Assembly (NCBI GenBank): GCA_947259395.1
Contig: CAMYMN010000004.1
Span: forward strand, 34,007 to 98,006
Length of the DNA: 64,000 bases
From: an uncultured Gammaproteobacteria bacterium
GTDB lineage: Bacteria > Pseudomonadota > Gammaproteobacteria > Arenicellales > JAANXG01
Direction of reading: 5' to 3'
Shown here: in pieces, positions 26,863 to 35,711 of the stretch
Layout: each line of letters opens with the position of its first letter
How positions within the stretch are numbered: position 1 is the first letter of the stretch
Notes under the pieces: generated by a model
What the model was told of the DNA's origin: nothing
Database searches by the model: none
Seen by the model: the letters and a program-made list of their open reading frames with translations, nothing else
Program-made: the position numbers and the translations under genes

Positions 26863-28002
26863 ATGAAACCAAAGAGCAAGAATAGCGCAAAACCTGCATC
26901 TGGCCGCCGCAAGTTTCTGAAGACTGCGGGGGCGGCGACTGCGGGGGCCGCGACCTTGGGATTCCCCATGGTATCGCGTGCGCAAACAACAACCCTGAAG
27001 ATGCAGAGTTCCTGGGGCGCCAAGGCGATCTTCCAGGACATGTTCCGCCAGTACGCGGAACGCGTCGAGGCGATGTCCGGCGGCCGTTTAAAGGTCGACG
27101 TGTTACCTGCGGGCGCGGTGGTCAAGGCGTTTCAGGTACAGGATGCCACGCACAAAGGCGTCATCGATGGCGCGCACACGGTGACCGCTTACTGGTACGG
27201 CAAGAACAAGGCCGCTTCGCTGTTCGGCACCGGGCCTGTGTTCGGCGCCAACGCGTCGCAGATCCTGGCCTGGATTCATTTCGGTGGCGGTAAGGAGCTG
27301 TATCAAGAACTGGTCCAGAACACCCTTAAGTTGAACCTGGTGGGCTTTTTTGCCATGCCGATGCCGACCCAACCATTGGGTTGGTTTAAAAAGAAAATCA
27401 ACACTGCGGCGGACATGCAGGGCTTGAAATACCGCACCGTGGGACTGGCCACCGACATCATGCAAGGCATGGGGCTCAAGGTGACCCAGCTTCCGGGCGG
27501 CGAGATCATCCCGGCGTTGGAGCGCGGCGTCATCGAGGCCTTTGAGTTCAACAATCCGACTTCCGATATGCAGTTCGGTGCCCAGGACGTGTCCAAGCAC
27601 TATCACATGGGCAGCTACCATCAGGCGGCGGAGTTCTTCGAGATCATCTTCAACAAGGACAAATTCAACGGCCTGCCCAAGGAACAACAGGCGATTCTCG
27701 AGTACGCTGCCGAGGCCGCCAATACGGCGAACTACGGTTTCGCATTGGATAACTACTCACGCGACCTGCAGGACCTGATGACAAAACATGGGGTCAATGT
27801 GTATCGTACCGATACGTCGATCATGCAGGCCCAGCTCGGTTCCTGGGATACGGTTCTAAAGAAACTCGAGACCGACCCTTTCTTCGCCAAGGTGGTGAAG
27901 AGCCAAAAAGAATGGTCGCACCGGGTGGCTTTTTACGATCTGATGAACTCGGCGGATTACAAACTCGCCTACCAGCACTACTTTCCTGGCGAGATCGCTT
28001 AG
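26863..28002 (+). CDS. dctP: TRAP transporter solute-binding protein (DctP family), system 2, Tat-exported
   Basis: This 379-residue protein has a twin-arginine leader, GRRKFLKTAGAA, near residues 14-25 and an AQ cleavage area near residue 41. The protein is therefore probably exported folded. The mature domain is DctP-like, with KYRTVGLATDIMQGMGLKV, LPGGEIIPALERGVIEAFEF and a GSYHQAAEFFEI stretch, as in 2-oxoacid/lactate-binding TRAP receptors. GAGGAGG sits upstream of the ATG. It heads the operon dctP-dctQ-dctM-amidase. The substrate is probably a small hydroxy- or keto-acid, by family. Confidence 0.92.
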   Translation: MKPKSKNSAKPASGRRKFLKTAGAATAGAATLGFPMVSRAQTTTLKMQSSWGAKAIFQDMFRQYAERVEAMSGGRLKVDVLPAGAVVKAFQVQDATHKGVIDGAHTVTAYWYGKNKAASLFGTGPVFGANASQILAWIHFGGGKELYQELVQNTLKLNLVGFFAMPMPTQPLGWFKKKINTAADMQGLKYRTVGLATDIMQGMGLKVTQLPGGEIIPALERGVIEAFEFNNPTSDMQFGAQDVSKHYHMGSYHQAAEFFEIIFNKDKFNGLPKEQQAILEYAAEAANTANYGFALDNYSRDLQDLMTKHGVNVYRTDTSIMQAQLGSWDTVLKKLETDPFFAKVVKSQKEWSHRVAFYDLMNSADYKLAYQHYFPGEIA

Positions 28003-28031
28003 ATAAGACGTTAACAAACCGATTCGCATCT

Positions 28032-28057
28032 CGGGCGGCGCCGTGGGGCGCCGTCCG
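28032..28057 (+). other. Strong hairpin between dctP and dctQ of system 2
   Basis: CGGGCGGCGCC (28032-28042) pairs with GGCGCCGTCCG (28047-28057) through 11 positions including one G-T, around a GTGG loop. No T-run follows. It has the same placement as the hairpin at 10639. Confidence 0.55.
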
Positions 28058-28099
28058 GCCGGATGTCAACCGTCTGTCTGTCTACGTCGAGCATAAGCG

Positions 28100-28720
28100 A
28101 TGCTAAGCTTCATCCTGTTCGTGGACCGTGTATCCGCGTGGGCTGGTAAAGCGTTTGCGTGGTGCATCCTGATTATGACCTTTGGCGTCAGCTATGAGGT
28201 ATTCGTCAGGTACATATTGAGGGATCCCACCTCCTGGGCATTCGACATCAGTTACATGATGTACGGCGCGCTGTTCATGATGGCCGGTGCCTACACCTTG
28301 TCCCGCGACGGCCACGTACGCGGTGATGTGTTGTACCGGCTGTGGAAGCCGAAAACCCAGGCCAAAATCGAACTAGTTTTGTATTTCTTGTTCTTTTTTC
28401 CGGGAATACTGGCGTTCATCATTGCTGGCGCCGATTATGCCAGCGAGTCGTGGTTCTACAAGGAAGTCAGTGTCATGAGCCCGGCTAACGTGCCCATATT
28501 CCAATTCAAGACGATCATCCCGGTAGCCGGCGGGCTGTTGCTGCTGCAGGGAATTGCCCAGGTGTGCCGCTGCATCGTGTGTATCCGCACCGGGGAGTGG
28601 CCGAGGCATCTGGAGGACGTCGAAGAGATGGAGGCGATGATGCAGCACCAACATGGTGAGGCCGGCGGAGGGCTCGAGGAATTCGTCGAACACGCGAAGG
28701 GCGAAGACAAACATGAGTGA
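28100..28720 (+). CDS. dctQ: TRAP transporter small permease (DctQ family), system 2
   Basis: This 206-residue membrane protein has four predicted helices (about 15-37, 52-72, 92-112 and 134-156), followed by an unusually long acidic, His- and Glu-rich cytosolic tail (EEMEAMMQHQHGEAGGG). The helical part is typical DctQ. The 3' end overlaps the dctM start by 8 bases. The ATG at 28100 follows GAGC upstream. The tail length is greater than in system 1. Confidence 0.88.
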   Translation: MLSFILFVDRVSAWAGKAFAWCILIMTFGVSYEVFVRYILRDPTSWAFDISYMMYGALFMMAGAYTLSRDGHVRGDVLYRLWKPKTQAKIELVLYFLFFFPGILAFIIAGADYASESWFYKEVSVMSPANVPIFQFKTIIPVAGGLLLLQGIAQVCRCIVCIRTGEWPRHLEDVEEMEAMMQHQHGEAGGGLEEFVEHAKGEDKHE

Positions 28721-30074
28721 TCCCCTCATTGCCGTCATCATGCTCGGCATATTCATTCTCACCATACTGCTCGGTTTTCCGATCTGTTTCACGCTCATGG
28801 CCATGGGGGTCGCCTTCGGTTACTACGCGTATTATGACGCCGAACGAATGCAGTCGATCTTTGACAATCAGATATTCGATCTGCTCGTCAATCAAACCTA
28901 TTCGGTGATGGCCAACGATGTTTTGACCGCGGTGCCGCTGTTTCTCTTTATGGGGTATATCGTCGAACGCGCCAACATCGTCGACCGGTTGTTCTTCAGC
29001 ATGCAGATCGCGGCGCGGCGGTTACCCGGCTCGATGGCGATTGCCGCGCTCGGCACCTGCGCGCTGTTCGCTACCGCCACCGGGATCATCGGTGCGGTGG
29101 TCACGCTAATGGGACTGCTGGCTTTCCCCTCGATGCTCAAGGCGCGTTACGATACAAGCTTTGCGGCCGGCGTGATTTGCGCCGGTGGATGTCTGGGCAT
29201 TCTGATACCGCCCAGCATCATGCTGATCGTCTATTCCGCCACCTCCAACGTGTCGGTGGTGCGGCTGTACGCGGGGGCGATCCTCCCGGGGTTCATGTTG
29301 GCGGGACTCTATGTCCTGTACGTCATGGGGCGGGCGATGTGGAACCCGAAGCTGGCGCCCAAGCCCAAGGCCGAGGACGTGGGAGATCTTTCCTACGGCC
29401 GGGTGATCTTGATGATGATGACCTCTTTTTTCCCGCTGGCGTTCCTCATCCTGTCGGTGCTGGGTGCAATCCTGTTTGGCCTTGCCACGCCGTCGGAAGC
29501 CGCATCCATGGGCGCCTTGGGTGGCCTGGTGCTGGCCGCGGCATACCGCGCCCTGACCTGGGAGCGCTTGAAGGAATCGGTCTATCTCACGGTGCGTACC
29601 TCGGCAATGGTGTGTTGGCTGTTCGTCGGATCGTGGACGTTTGCGTCGGTGTTTTCTTATCTTGGTGGTCACTCGCTCATCGAAGAGACGGTATTGGGCA
29701 TGGGGTTGACCCCGATCATGTTTCTGATCATGGCGCAGTTCATTATCTTCCTGCTTGGGTGGCCGCTGGAGTGGAGCGAGATCATTATCATCTTCGTGCC
29801 GATCTTTCTGCCGATGCTGCCGGCCTTCGGGGTCGATCCATTGTTTTTCGGAATATTGGTGGCGATGAATCTGCAGACCTCTTTTCTCACCCCACCGATG
29901 GCAATGGCGGCCTACTATCTCAAGGGGGTGGCGCCACCACACGTGCAACTCATCGATATATTCAAGGGTGTGTTGCCGTTCCTGTCGATGGTGATTCTGG
30001 CGATGGTGTTGCTGTATCTGTTTCCCCAGATCATCATGTATTTGCCAGATCTCGTGTACGGCAAGGCTAGGTAG
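28713..30074 (+). CDS. dctM: TRAP transporter large permease (DctM family), system 2
   Basis: This 453-residue polytopic channel subunit has the family stretches VICAGGCLGILIPPSIMLIVY and ATPSEAASMGALGGL, with many hydrophobic helices. The ATG at 28713 (MSDPLIAVIMLG) overlaps dctQ by 8 bases, giving translational coupling; an upstream in-frame start at 28653 would lie deep in dctQ. The amidase gene starts 6 bases after its stop. Confidence 0.92.
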   Translation: MSDPLIAVIMLGIFILTILLGFPICFTLMAMGVAFGYYAYYDAERMQSIFDNQIFDLLVNQTYSVMANDVLTAVPLFLFMGYIVERANIVDRLFFSMQIAARRLPGSMAIAALGTCALFATATGIIGAVVTLMGLLAFPSMLKARYDTSFAAGVICAGGCLGILIPPSIMLIVYSATSNVSVVRLYAGAILPGFMLAGLYVLYVMGRAMWNPKLAPKPKAEDVGDLSYGRVILMMMTSFFPLAFLILSVLGAILFGLATPSEAASMGALGGLVLAAAYRALTWERLKESVYLTVRTSAMVCWLFVGSWTFASVFSYLGGHSLIEETVLGMGLTPIMFLIMAQFIIFLLGWPLEWSEIIIIFVPIFLPMLPAFGVDPLFFGILVAMNLQTSFLTPPMAMAAYYLKGVAPPHVQLIDIFKGVLPFLSMVILAMVLLYLFPQIIMYLPDLVYGKAR

Positions 30075-30080
30075 GATCCT

Positions 30081-31430
30081 GTGGACGGCCACTTGTTAGT
30101 GAATGCGGCGGAATTGAGCGCCACCGAAATTGCGCGGCAAATCCGCAATGGCGAGCTGAGTTCCGAGGACCTCGTGCGGGCCTGCCTGGAATGCATCGAA
30201 GAGAAGGAGCAGACGGTGCAGGCGTGGATGCAAATCGACCCAGAGTATGCCGTGCAACAGGCGCGCCAGGCCGATGAATTCCGGCAAACGGGCGCCGATC
30301 TCGGTCTACTGCACGGGGTGCCGGTCGGGGTAAAGGACATCTTTGATACCCATGATATGCCCACCGAATGCGGCACGCCGTTATTTGCCGGACGTCAACC
30401 CACCGACGATGCGCAAGCGGTTGCCGCGCTGCGTGAGGCCGGGGCGATCATCCTCGGTAAGACCGTCAGCACCGAACTCGCGGTGTATTCTCCGGGTAAG
30501 ACCACCAATCCGCACGATCCGGCGCGCACCCCGGGTGGCTCGTCCAGCGGTTCGGCGGCCGCCGTGGCCGCCAACATGGTGCCGCTGGCGCTAGGCACTC
30601 AGACCAACGGTTCGATGATTCGCCCGGCGTCCTTTTGCGGTGTGTATGGATTCAAGCCGAGTTTCGGCGCCATCTCGCGACACGGCGTGTTGTTGTTGTC
30701 GCGGGTCCTGGATACGGTAGGGGTGTTTGCACGTTGTGTCGAAGATCTGGCGTTGGTCACCGAACCCCTGATCGGTTTCGATGAGCGGGACCCCGACACC
30801 CGGCTGCGGGCACGTCCGCACTTGGTGGCCACGGCAATATCGGAGCCGCCGCTGGCGCCGAACCTGGCGTTCGTCAAATCGCCGGTCTGGGAACAGGCCG
30901 ACGAGGATACCCGTGGCGCCTTTACCGAATTGGCGGATTTACTTGGCGACTATTGCGACGAGGTCGAGCTACCGGGATTATTTGACTCGGCGGTAGGCTG
31001 GCACCGAACGATCATGAATGCCGACTTGGCAAAAAGTCTAGGACGGCTTTACGAAGATAGTAAGGATAAGTTGAGCGCGAAGCTTCAGGGCATGATCGAG
31101 GAAGGACAGGGTTGTCTGGCGCTCGATTACAACCGTGCGCTGGATATGATCGACGTGCTTTATGCCGGGCTCGAACAAGTGTTCGATCGGTACGACGCGA
31201 TAATTACACCGGCGACCACCGGCGAGGCGCCGTTGGGACTCGAGTCCACCGGCGATCCGGTCTTCTGTACCCTGTGGACATTGATGGGGTTGCCGGCGGT
31301 GAGTCTACCGCTGCTGCAGAGTAGCAATGACATACCCATAGGCGTTCAATTGGTCGGCGCGCGCAACGACGATGGTCGTTTGCTGCGCACCGCGCGCTGG
31401 CTGGATCAACGGGTCACAGAAGAAATTTAG
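30081..31430 (+). CDS. Amidase-signature hydrolase
   Basis: This 449-residue amidase-signature enzyme shows the Ser-cisSer-Lys triad: K85 in GVPVGVKDIFDT, the cis-serine in PGGSSSGSAAAVA (S154/S155), and the nucleophile S178 in LGTQTNGSM. It hydrolyses a C-N bond of a small amide, and the substrate class cannot be read from sequence. It starts at GTG 30081, 6 bases after dctM, so it is cotranscribed with the TRAP genes and may act on the imported compound or release an acid related to it. GatA is excluded because GatB and GatC are absent and the family branch differs. Confidence 0.85.
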   Translation: MDGHLLVNAAELSATEIARQIRNGELSSEDLVRACLECIEEKEQTVQAWMQIDPEYAVQQARQADEFRQTGADLGLLHGVPVGVKDIFDTHDMPTECGTPLFAGRQPTDDAQAVAALREAGAIILGKTVSTELAVYSPGKTTNPHDPARTPGGSSSGSAAAVAANMVPLALGTQTNGSMIRPASFCGVYGFKPSFGAISRHGVLLLSRVLDTVGVFARCVEDLALVTEPLIGFDERDPDTRLRARPHLVATAISEPPLAPNLAFVKSPVWEQADEDTRGAFTELADLLGDYCDEVELPGLFDSAVGWHRTIMNADLAKSLGRLYEDSKDKLSAKLQGMIEEGQGCLALDYNRALDMIDVLYAGLEQVFDRYDAIITPATTGEAPLGLESTGDPVFCTLWTLMGLPAVSLPLLQSSNDIPIGVQLVGARNDDGRLLRTARWLDQRVTEEI

Positions 31431-31447
31431 AGCTAGCTATAAGGGCC

Positions 31448-31636
31448 ATGTTAGACAAATTCCTGGCGACGCTTTCTATCCTTTCCTTAGTTGCCTTTAT
31501 GGGTGTCGTTGCCGTATACGTGAACGAACCGGATCTTTGGATCATCATCATCATTGTGTTGATCATGGGGATCTACGATTTCTTCCGCGAGATTCGGCGT
31601 GAGAATCAGAAAAAAAATGAAACGTCTGACGTCTGA
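31448..31636 (+). CDS. Small two-helix membrane protein
   Basis: This 62-residue protein has two hydrophobic helices (about 6-25 and 31-47, the latter Ile-rich) and a basic, charged C-terminal tail (REIRRENQKKNE). AAGGG precedes the ATG, and it follows the amidase by 17 bases, so it probably ends the operon. No family is recognised. It could be an accessory subunit of the TRAP permease, though that is only positional inference. Confidence 0.6.
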   Translation: MLDKFLATLSILSLVAFMGVVAVYVNEPDLWIIIIIVLIMGIYDFFREIRRENQKKNETSDV

Positions 31637-31669
31637 TTTAGAACCGCCCGCCTGTCGCAGTTACTCCTT

Positions 31670-32554
31670 CTAAATTTCCGTATCGATAACCTTGACCAAT
31701 GCACTGTGGTCGAGTTCACCGCCGCCTTGCTCAATGAGTTGATCATACAGGTCCCGGTTCAAACGGGTCGCCGGAAGATCGACGCCGATTTGTTCCGCTA
31801 ACACCAATGCTTGGGCGAGATCCTTGCGTTGCGTCACGGCTTTGGCACCGGGGACAAACTCGGCATCGATCATGCGTTGACCATGCAGTTCCATGATCCG
31901 TGACCAGGCGAAACCACCCTCAAAGGCTGCACGGACCTTGGCCGGATCAACCCCGGCTTTCTTCGCTAACGTCAGCGCCTCCGCCACCGCACCGATGGTC
32001 AGGCCGACAATGATTTGATTGGCAGCCTTGGCCACCTGCCCCGCGCCGACGTCGCCGACCCGGGTGACATGACAACCGAGTGTCGTGAACATCGGTTTAG
32101 CGCGCGCAAAGGCCGGTTCACTGCCGCCGGCCATGATGGTGAGGCTCGCCTGTTGCGCGCCGACCTGGCCGCCGGACACCGGGGCGTCGACGTATTCGCC
32201 CCCGAGTCTCGCGATCTCCTTAGCGAAACGGCGTGTCGCCGCCACCGCGGTGGTCCCCATGTCGATGACCAGCGCCCCGGACCGTATCCCCTGCGCCACA
32301 CCCTCATCACCCAGAAGCACTTCCTCCGTGGCCGCGGTGTCGGACACCATCACGACAATGATCGTGGACTGTCGGGCGGCGTCTCGTGGAGACTCGGCGG
32401 TGGTCATGCCCAGGGCGCACAACTCCGTTACTACGGGTTTACTACGATTGTAAAGGACCAGGGGGTATCCGGCTTGGTGCAGGTGGAGGGCCATGGGACG
32501 GCCCATCAATCCCAGGCCGATAAAACCAATTGTCTCGTCAGATGAGTTGTTCAT
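31670..32554 (-). CDS. Beta-hydroxyacid dehydrogenase, tartronate semialdehyde reductase-like
   Basis: This 294-residue NAD(P)-dependent enzyme has an N-terminal Rossmann motif, IGFIGLGLMGRPMA (9-22), substrate-binding DAPVSGG (123-129), and the catalytic lysine K176 in GAGQVAKAANQ. The C-terminal all-helical domain is complete. Family members are tartronate semialdehyde reductase (GarR/GlxR) and 3-hydroxyisobutyrate dehydrogenase; sequence alone does not separate these. With glcDEF in the same window, the reductase of the glycerate pathway is attractive, but no glyoxylate carboligase is seen. It is convergent with the TRAP-amidase operon. Confidence 0.85.
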   Translation of the reverse strand: MNNSSDETIGFIGLGLMGRPMALHLHQAGYPLVLYNRSKPVVTELCALGMTTAESPRDAARQSTIIVVMVSDTAATEEVLLGDEGVAQGIRSGALVIDMGTTAVAATRRFAKEIARLGGEYVDAPVSGGQVGAQQASLTIMAGGSEPAFARAKPMFTTLGCHVTRVGDVGAGQVAKAANQIIVGLTIGAVAEALTLAKKAGVDPAKVRAAFEGGFAWSRIMELHGQRMIDAEFVPGAKAVTQRKDLAQALVLAEQIGVDLPATRLNRDLYDQLIEQGGGELDHSALVKVIDTEI

Positions 32555-32815
32555 GTGTCTCGATGTTGGTTGGGCATCGCTGCGATTCTACCCCGGATAG
32601 GTCTGTTCGCCATGGTCCGCCACGTCAAGGTCAAACCGCTGATTCAATTTTCCATGCTGATGCTTGTTGAGCCTAGGAACGCCCCGGGGGTCAGGAACCA
32701 AAGCCTGGGCTACTGATATACTAGCTGTGTGGTGGTGTATTTGCCCTATCCGGAATACCCATCACAATCTTATAACGTACATCTCGAATAGCGTGGATCG
32801 AAACGGGAGGATATC

Positions 32816-33706
32816 TTGGCGCAGATACACATAATGGTTTCCCGGCATTCGGCGTTCTACAGTCCATTGATCTCCGCGATCAGCGCCGGGTTCTTGCAAC
32901 AGCAGGGATTGGAGCCGACTTATTCAATCATGACGCCGCAAAAGTCGGTTGCCGAAGGGCTCGCTGACGGTTCCGTTCATGTCGGTCAGTCTTCGGTTGC
33001 CGCGAGCTGGGGACCAATGGAACAGGGCGAGCCAAATACCGTGATGCATTTCGCCCAGATCAACGAACGCGATGGATTTTTCATCGCCGGCCGCGAACCG
33101 GAGCCGGATTTTGCTTGGGACAAGCTACGCGGACGGGACGTGCTGGTGGATCATTTCGGGCAGCCGTTGGCAATGTTCAAATATGCGGCGCACCAGATGG
33201 GTGTGGATTACGCTGCGATCAACGCCATTGACGCCGGAGACGTTCATGAAATCGAACGTGCATTCTACGAGGGACGCGGTGATTATGTGCATCTGCAAGG
33301 TCCGGCGCCGCAGCAGATGGAAATAGACGGCGAGGCCCACATCGTTGCCTCGGTGGGCGACGCAATCGGTCCGGTCGCTTTCAGCAGCTTGGTGGCTACC
33401 CGGGAATGGTTGGAAACCGATATGGCGGTGGCATTCATGACCGCTTATCGTCAGGCACGGGACTACGTGAACTGCGCATCGGCTACCGAGATCGCCGAGT
33501 CCGAAGCCGATTTTTTCAAAGGCATCGACACCGAGGCTATTGCCGCAGCGATCGAGTTTTATCAACGACTGGGCTGTTGGAACCCGGATGTGCACATCAG
33601 CCAGCCTCAATATGACGTTGCGTTAGACGTGTTTTTACACAGCAGCCTGATTACGAAAAGGCATGACTATGCGGACGTCGTGGTTTTGCCGCCAGACGAA
33701 CGATAA
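32816..33706 (+). CDS. Orphan NMT1/SsuA-like binding protein without signal peptide
   Basis: This 296-residue protein has a periplasmic-binding-protein fold of the NMT1/ABC-nitrate-sulfonate type. Examples are SAFYSPLISAISAGFLQQQGLEP, LADGSVHVGQSSVA and DKLRGRDVLVDHFGQPL. It starts at a TTG with a strong GGGAGGA upstream and shows no signal peptide or lipobox, so it appears cytosolic. No ABC permease or ATPase gene is next to it. Possible roles are a ligand sensor or an enzyme-like relative of thiamine-precursor synthase. The function is open. Confidence 0.75.
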   Translation: MAQIHIMVSRHSAFYSPLISAISAGFLQQQGLEPTYSIMTPQKSVAEGLADGSVHVGQSSVAASWGPMEQGEPNTVMHFAQINERDGFFIAGREPEPDFAWDKLRGRDVLVDHFGQPLAMFKYAAHQMGVDYAAINAIDAGDVHEIERAFYEGRGDYVHLQGPAPQQMEIDGEAHIVASVGDAIGPVAFSSLVATREWLETDMAVAFMTAYRQARDYVNCASATEIAESEADFFKGIDTEAIAAAIEFYQRLGCWNPDVHISQPQYDVALDVFLHSSLITKRHDYADVVVLPPDER

Positions 33707-33802
33707 CGAGTGGACCGCTTACCGCAGTCCGGTTTCGAGTATCTCTGTGCTTGAATTGGGATATATGGCATAGATCACTGCGACCGCTTGGTAATAGTTA
33801 AG

Positions 33803-34138
33803 ATGACTTCTTTGGAATTGGCCCAACGATACATGCATGTGTTGTTTTCGGGGGGCGATGTTGAAGAGTTGCGCAATATACTCTCAAGTGATTTTACGTT
33901 CCGTGGGCCATTTTACGAATTTCACTCAGCAGACGCTTATATAAAGTCCCTGAAGTCAGATCCTCCACAGGAATGGCAATACACATTGATTCGCTCATTC
34001 GCAGACGAATCTTCCGCTTGTTTGGTCTATGAATTCTCAAGATCCGCAGTTCGTACGCCGATGACACAATTATTTGAAGTCAGCAACAATAAGATCAGCA
34101 AGATATTGCTCATTTTCGATACCGGCGCGTTTACCTGA
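33803..34138 (+). CDS. SnoaL/NTF2-like small protein
   Basis: This 111-residue protein starts with SLELAQRYMHVLFSGGDVEELRNILSSDF and continues with alternating strands, a pattern of the NTF2-like cone fold. Such proteins act as small enzymes or ligand binders. The ATG at 33803 is preceded by TAAGATG without a clear ribosome site. Base composition is more AT-rich than its neighbours, suggesting recent acquisition or weaker codon selection. The function is unknown. Confidence 0.65.
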   Translation: MTSLELAQRYMHVLFSGGDVEELRNILSSDFTFRGPFYEFHSADAYIKSLKSDPPQEWQYTLIRSFADESSACLVYEFSRSAVRTPMTQLFEVSNNKISKILLIFDTGAFT

Positions 34139-34242
34139 CCAGCCCAGGGTGCCGCTAATGATCGGCGACGTCACGATATAGGTGAAGATTGTCGACCGAT
34201 TCGTCTTTGCTGGGCGCAGGACCCAAAAATAAATGCTGTGTC

Positions 34243-35280
34243 TCAGTCCTGAGCCTGGAGGCGCGGAGCCGCCTTAGTATGGGAATTTTCAGCTTGGATC
34301 TGTATACGCTCTGATTTGGATTCGTACAAACTCCGATCCGCTTCACGAATCATCTCATCTGCGGTTTTGCCGGGTTCCCAGGTCGCGATACCGGCGGAGA
34401 TGCGAATAATATCCCCAAGTTCGTCGCCAAGGCGATTAACAATACTGCGTGCATCACGCGTGTCACACTTTAACAATAACAGACCAAATTCGTCGCCACC
34501 CCAACGCGCCGGGGTATCGCCCGCACGACACACCTCGCGCAACGCCGCGGAGACCTGTTGCAGAATTTCATCACCATGTAGATGTCCATGGGCGTCATTA
34601 ATGCCCTTAAACCCGTCGAGGTCAATCAGTGCGATGGAAAGCGTTTGTTTATATCGATTGGCGCTGGCAACCTCATGTCTGATCAGTGCCTCCCAAAGCC
34701 TCCGGTTGGCCAAGCCGGTCAGACTGTCTTCAGTCGCCAACCGATGAACACGTTTGACCAATAACGTCACCACGACGCTCACGGTGATACAGCTACCCAA
34801 CATCAATATTGACTGTGATAACCAGTCTTGGACGTCTTTCGCTATCAGCGCAGACGCATACAGGGTCGCCGCGAACAATAAAAAGCTGCTGGCTACCCAT
34901 TTTTTGAGAAAATAAAACGCATACAACGAAATTAGCACATAGAATAATGCCAGCGTACCGGGGGACGAATGCGCGTCGATCCACACGGCGATCGAAAGCA
35001 GGATCGCGGCGTAAGGTACTTGAGCGACCAACACCCAAATCGGAACCTGCCTACGGGACGTATGCAGAAACAGGGTCGTCACGACAACCATCGCGAGAAT
35101 CGCGAGTGCAGTAAGAAAGCTGGCGGCGGGCCAGCCGGATAACAGCAGTGCCAGAAAACCGGTGATCGCACCCCCTGTATACGCCGCCACACTGACGTTG
35201 AGCATCTCCTGTCGCGTAGCCGCGGGATCGAGTCTGCGTTCCGCCTGAATGAGTTCGTCCCAGATGTTCAGCTTATCCAA
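34243..35280 (-). CDS. Membrane diguanylate cyclase (GGDEF)
   Basis: This 345-residue protein has an N-terminal membrane domain of about six helices (about 35-175) and a C-terminal GGDEF domain. The domain has DSLTGLANRRLWEAL, FKGINDAHGHLHGD and an intact RWGGDEFGLL signature, so c-di-GMP synthesis from GTP is expected. It is divergent from a GGDEF-EAL gene 431 bases away, making a possible synthesis/degradation pair. The membrane part is not an evident MASE domain. It begins at ATG 35280. Confidence 0.9.
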   Translation of the reverse strand: MDKLNIWDELIQAERRLDPAATRQEMLNVSVAAYTGGAITGFLALLLSGWPAASFLTALAILAMVVVTTLFLHTSRRQVPIWVLVAQVPYAAILLSIAVWIDAHSSPGTLALFYVLISLYAFYFLKKWVASSFLLFAATLYASALIAKDVQDWLSQSILMLGSCITVSVVVTLLVKRVHRLATEDSLTGLANRRLWEALIRHEVASANRYKQTLSIALIDLDGFKGINDAHGHLHGDEILQQVSAALREVCRAGDTPARWGGDEFGLLLLKCDTRDARSIVNRLGDELGDIIRISAGIATWEPGKTADEMIREADRSLYESKSERIQIQAENSHTKAAPRLQAQD

Positions 35281-35711
35281 GTTGAAGCTTTCGTGCAGTT
35301 AATAGTTCGGTGTCACTATTAACATTTTAGATCAGCTTAGATCAGCCGCACGACGATGTCGGATGCCGCGAAAAATGGTCTATCAAAACGGGTGATGCGC
35401 CCTTTCATGGGGCTGGAATTGACAACAAGCGGCACGGGAGCCGTTGACGCCATGGGCGGTTTCCGGCTGCGAAAACCGCGCATGCCGCTGGTAAAAGCGC
35501 TTACGTCACCTAAACTTATAAGTGGAATAAAAAGATGCTTCCGGTGCCGGGGGTCGTGCCAGCAGCGAGCGATAAGTGCTTGGTTTATATGAATCTTCTT
35601 CGATAAACCTTGGGTAACGCACGCCCGCTAACCGTTAGCATCGATGTGGTTGATTGGGCGTGGCGCCGAGGACAGCCGTGCTCGGCCGCGAGTGATTACA
35701 AGAGAGGGTCG
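35281..35711. other. Intergenic region between two c-di-GMP genes
   Basis: No gene is supported here. It must carry the promoters of both divergent genes. A small dyad, GGTTTAT with ATAAACC, lies near 35581-35607. I see no match to the conserved core of c-di-GMP riboswitches. Confidence 0.5.

Noticed and set aside
29106..30092. 328-codon minus-strand frame opposite dctM of system 2.
   Set aside because: Its composition is extremely rich in His, Arg and Gln, as expected from the antisense of a membrane-protein gene.
35500..35620. Possible c-di-GMP riboswitch before the GGDEF-EAL gene.
   Set aside because: The conserved core and tetraloop pattern of known c-di-GMP riboswitches are not visible.
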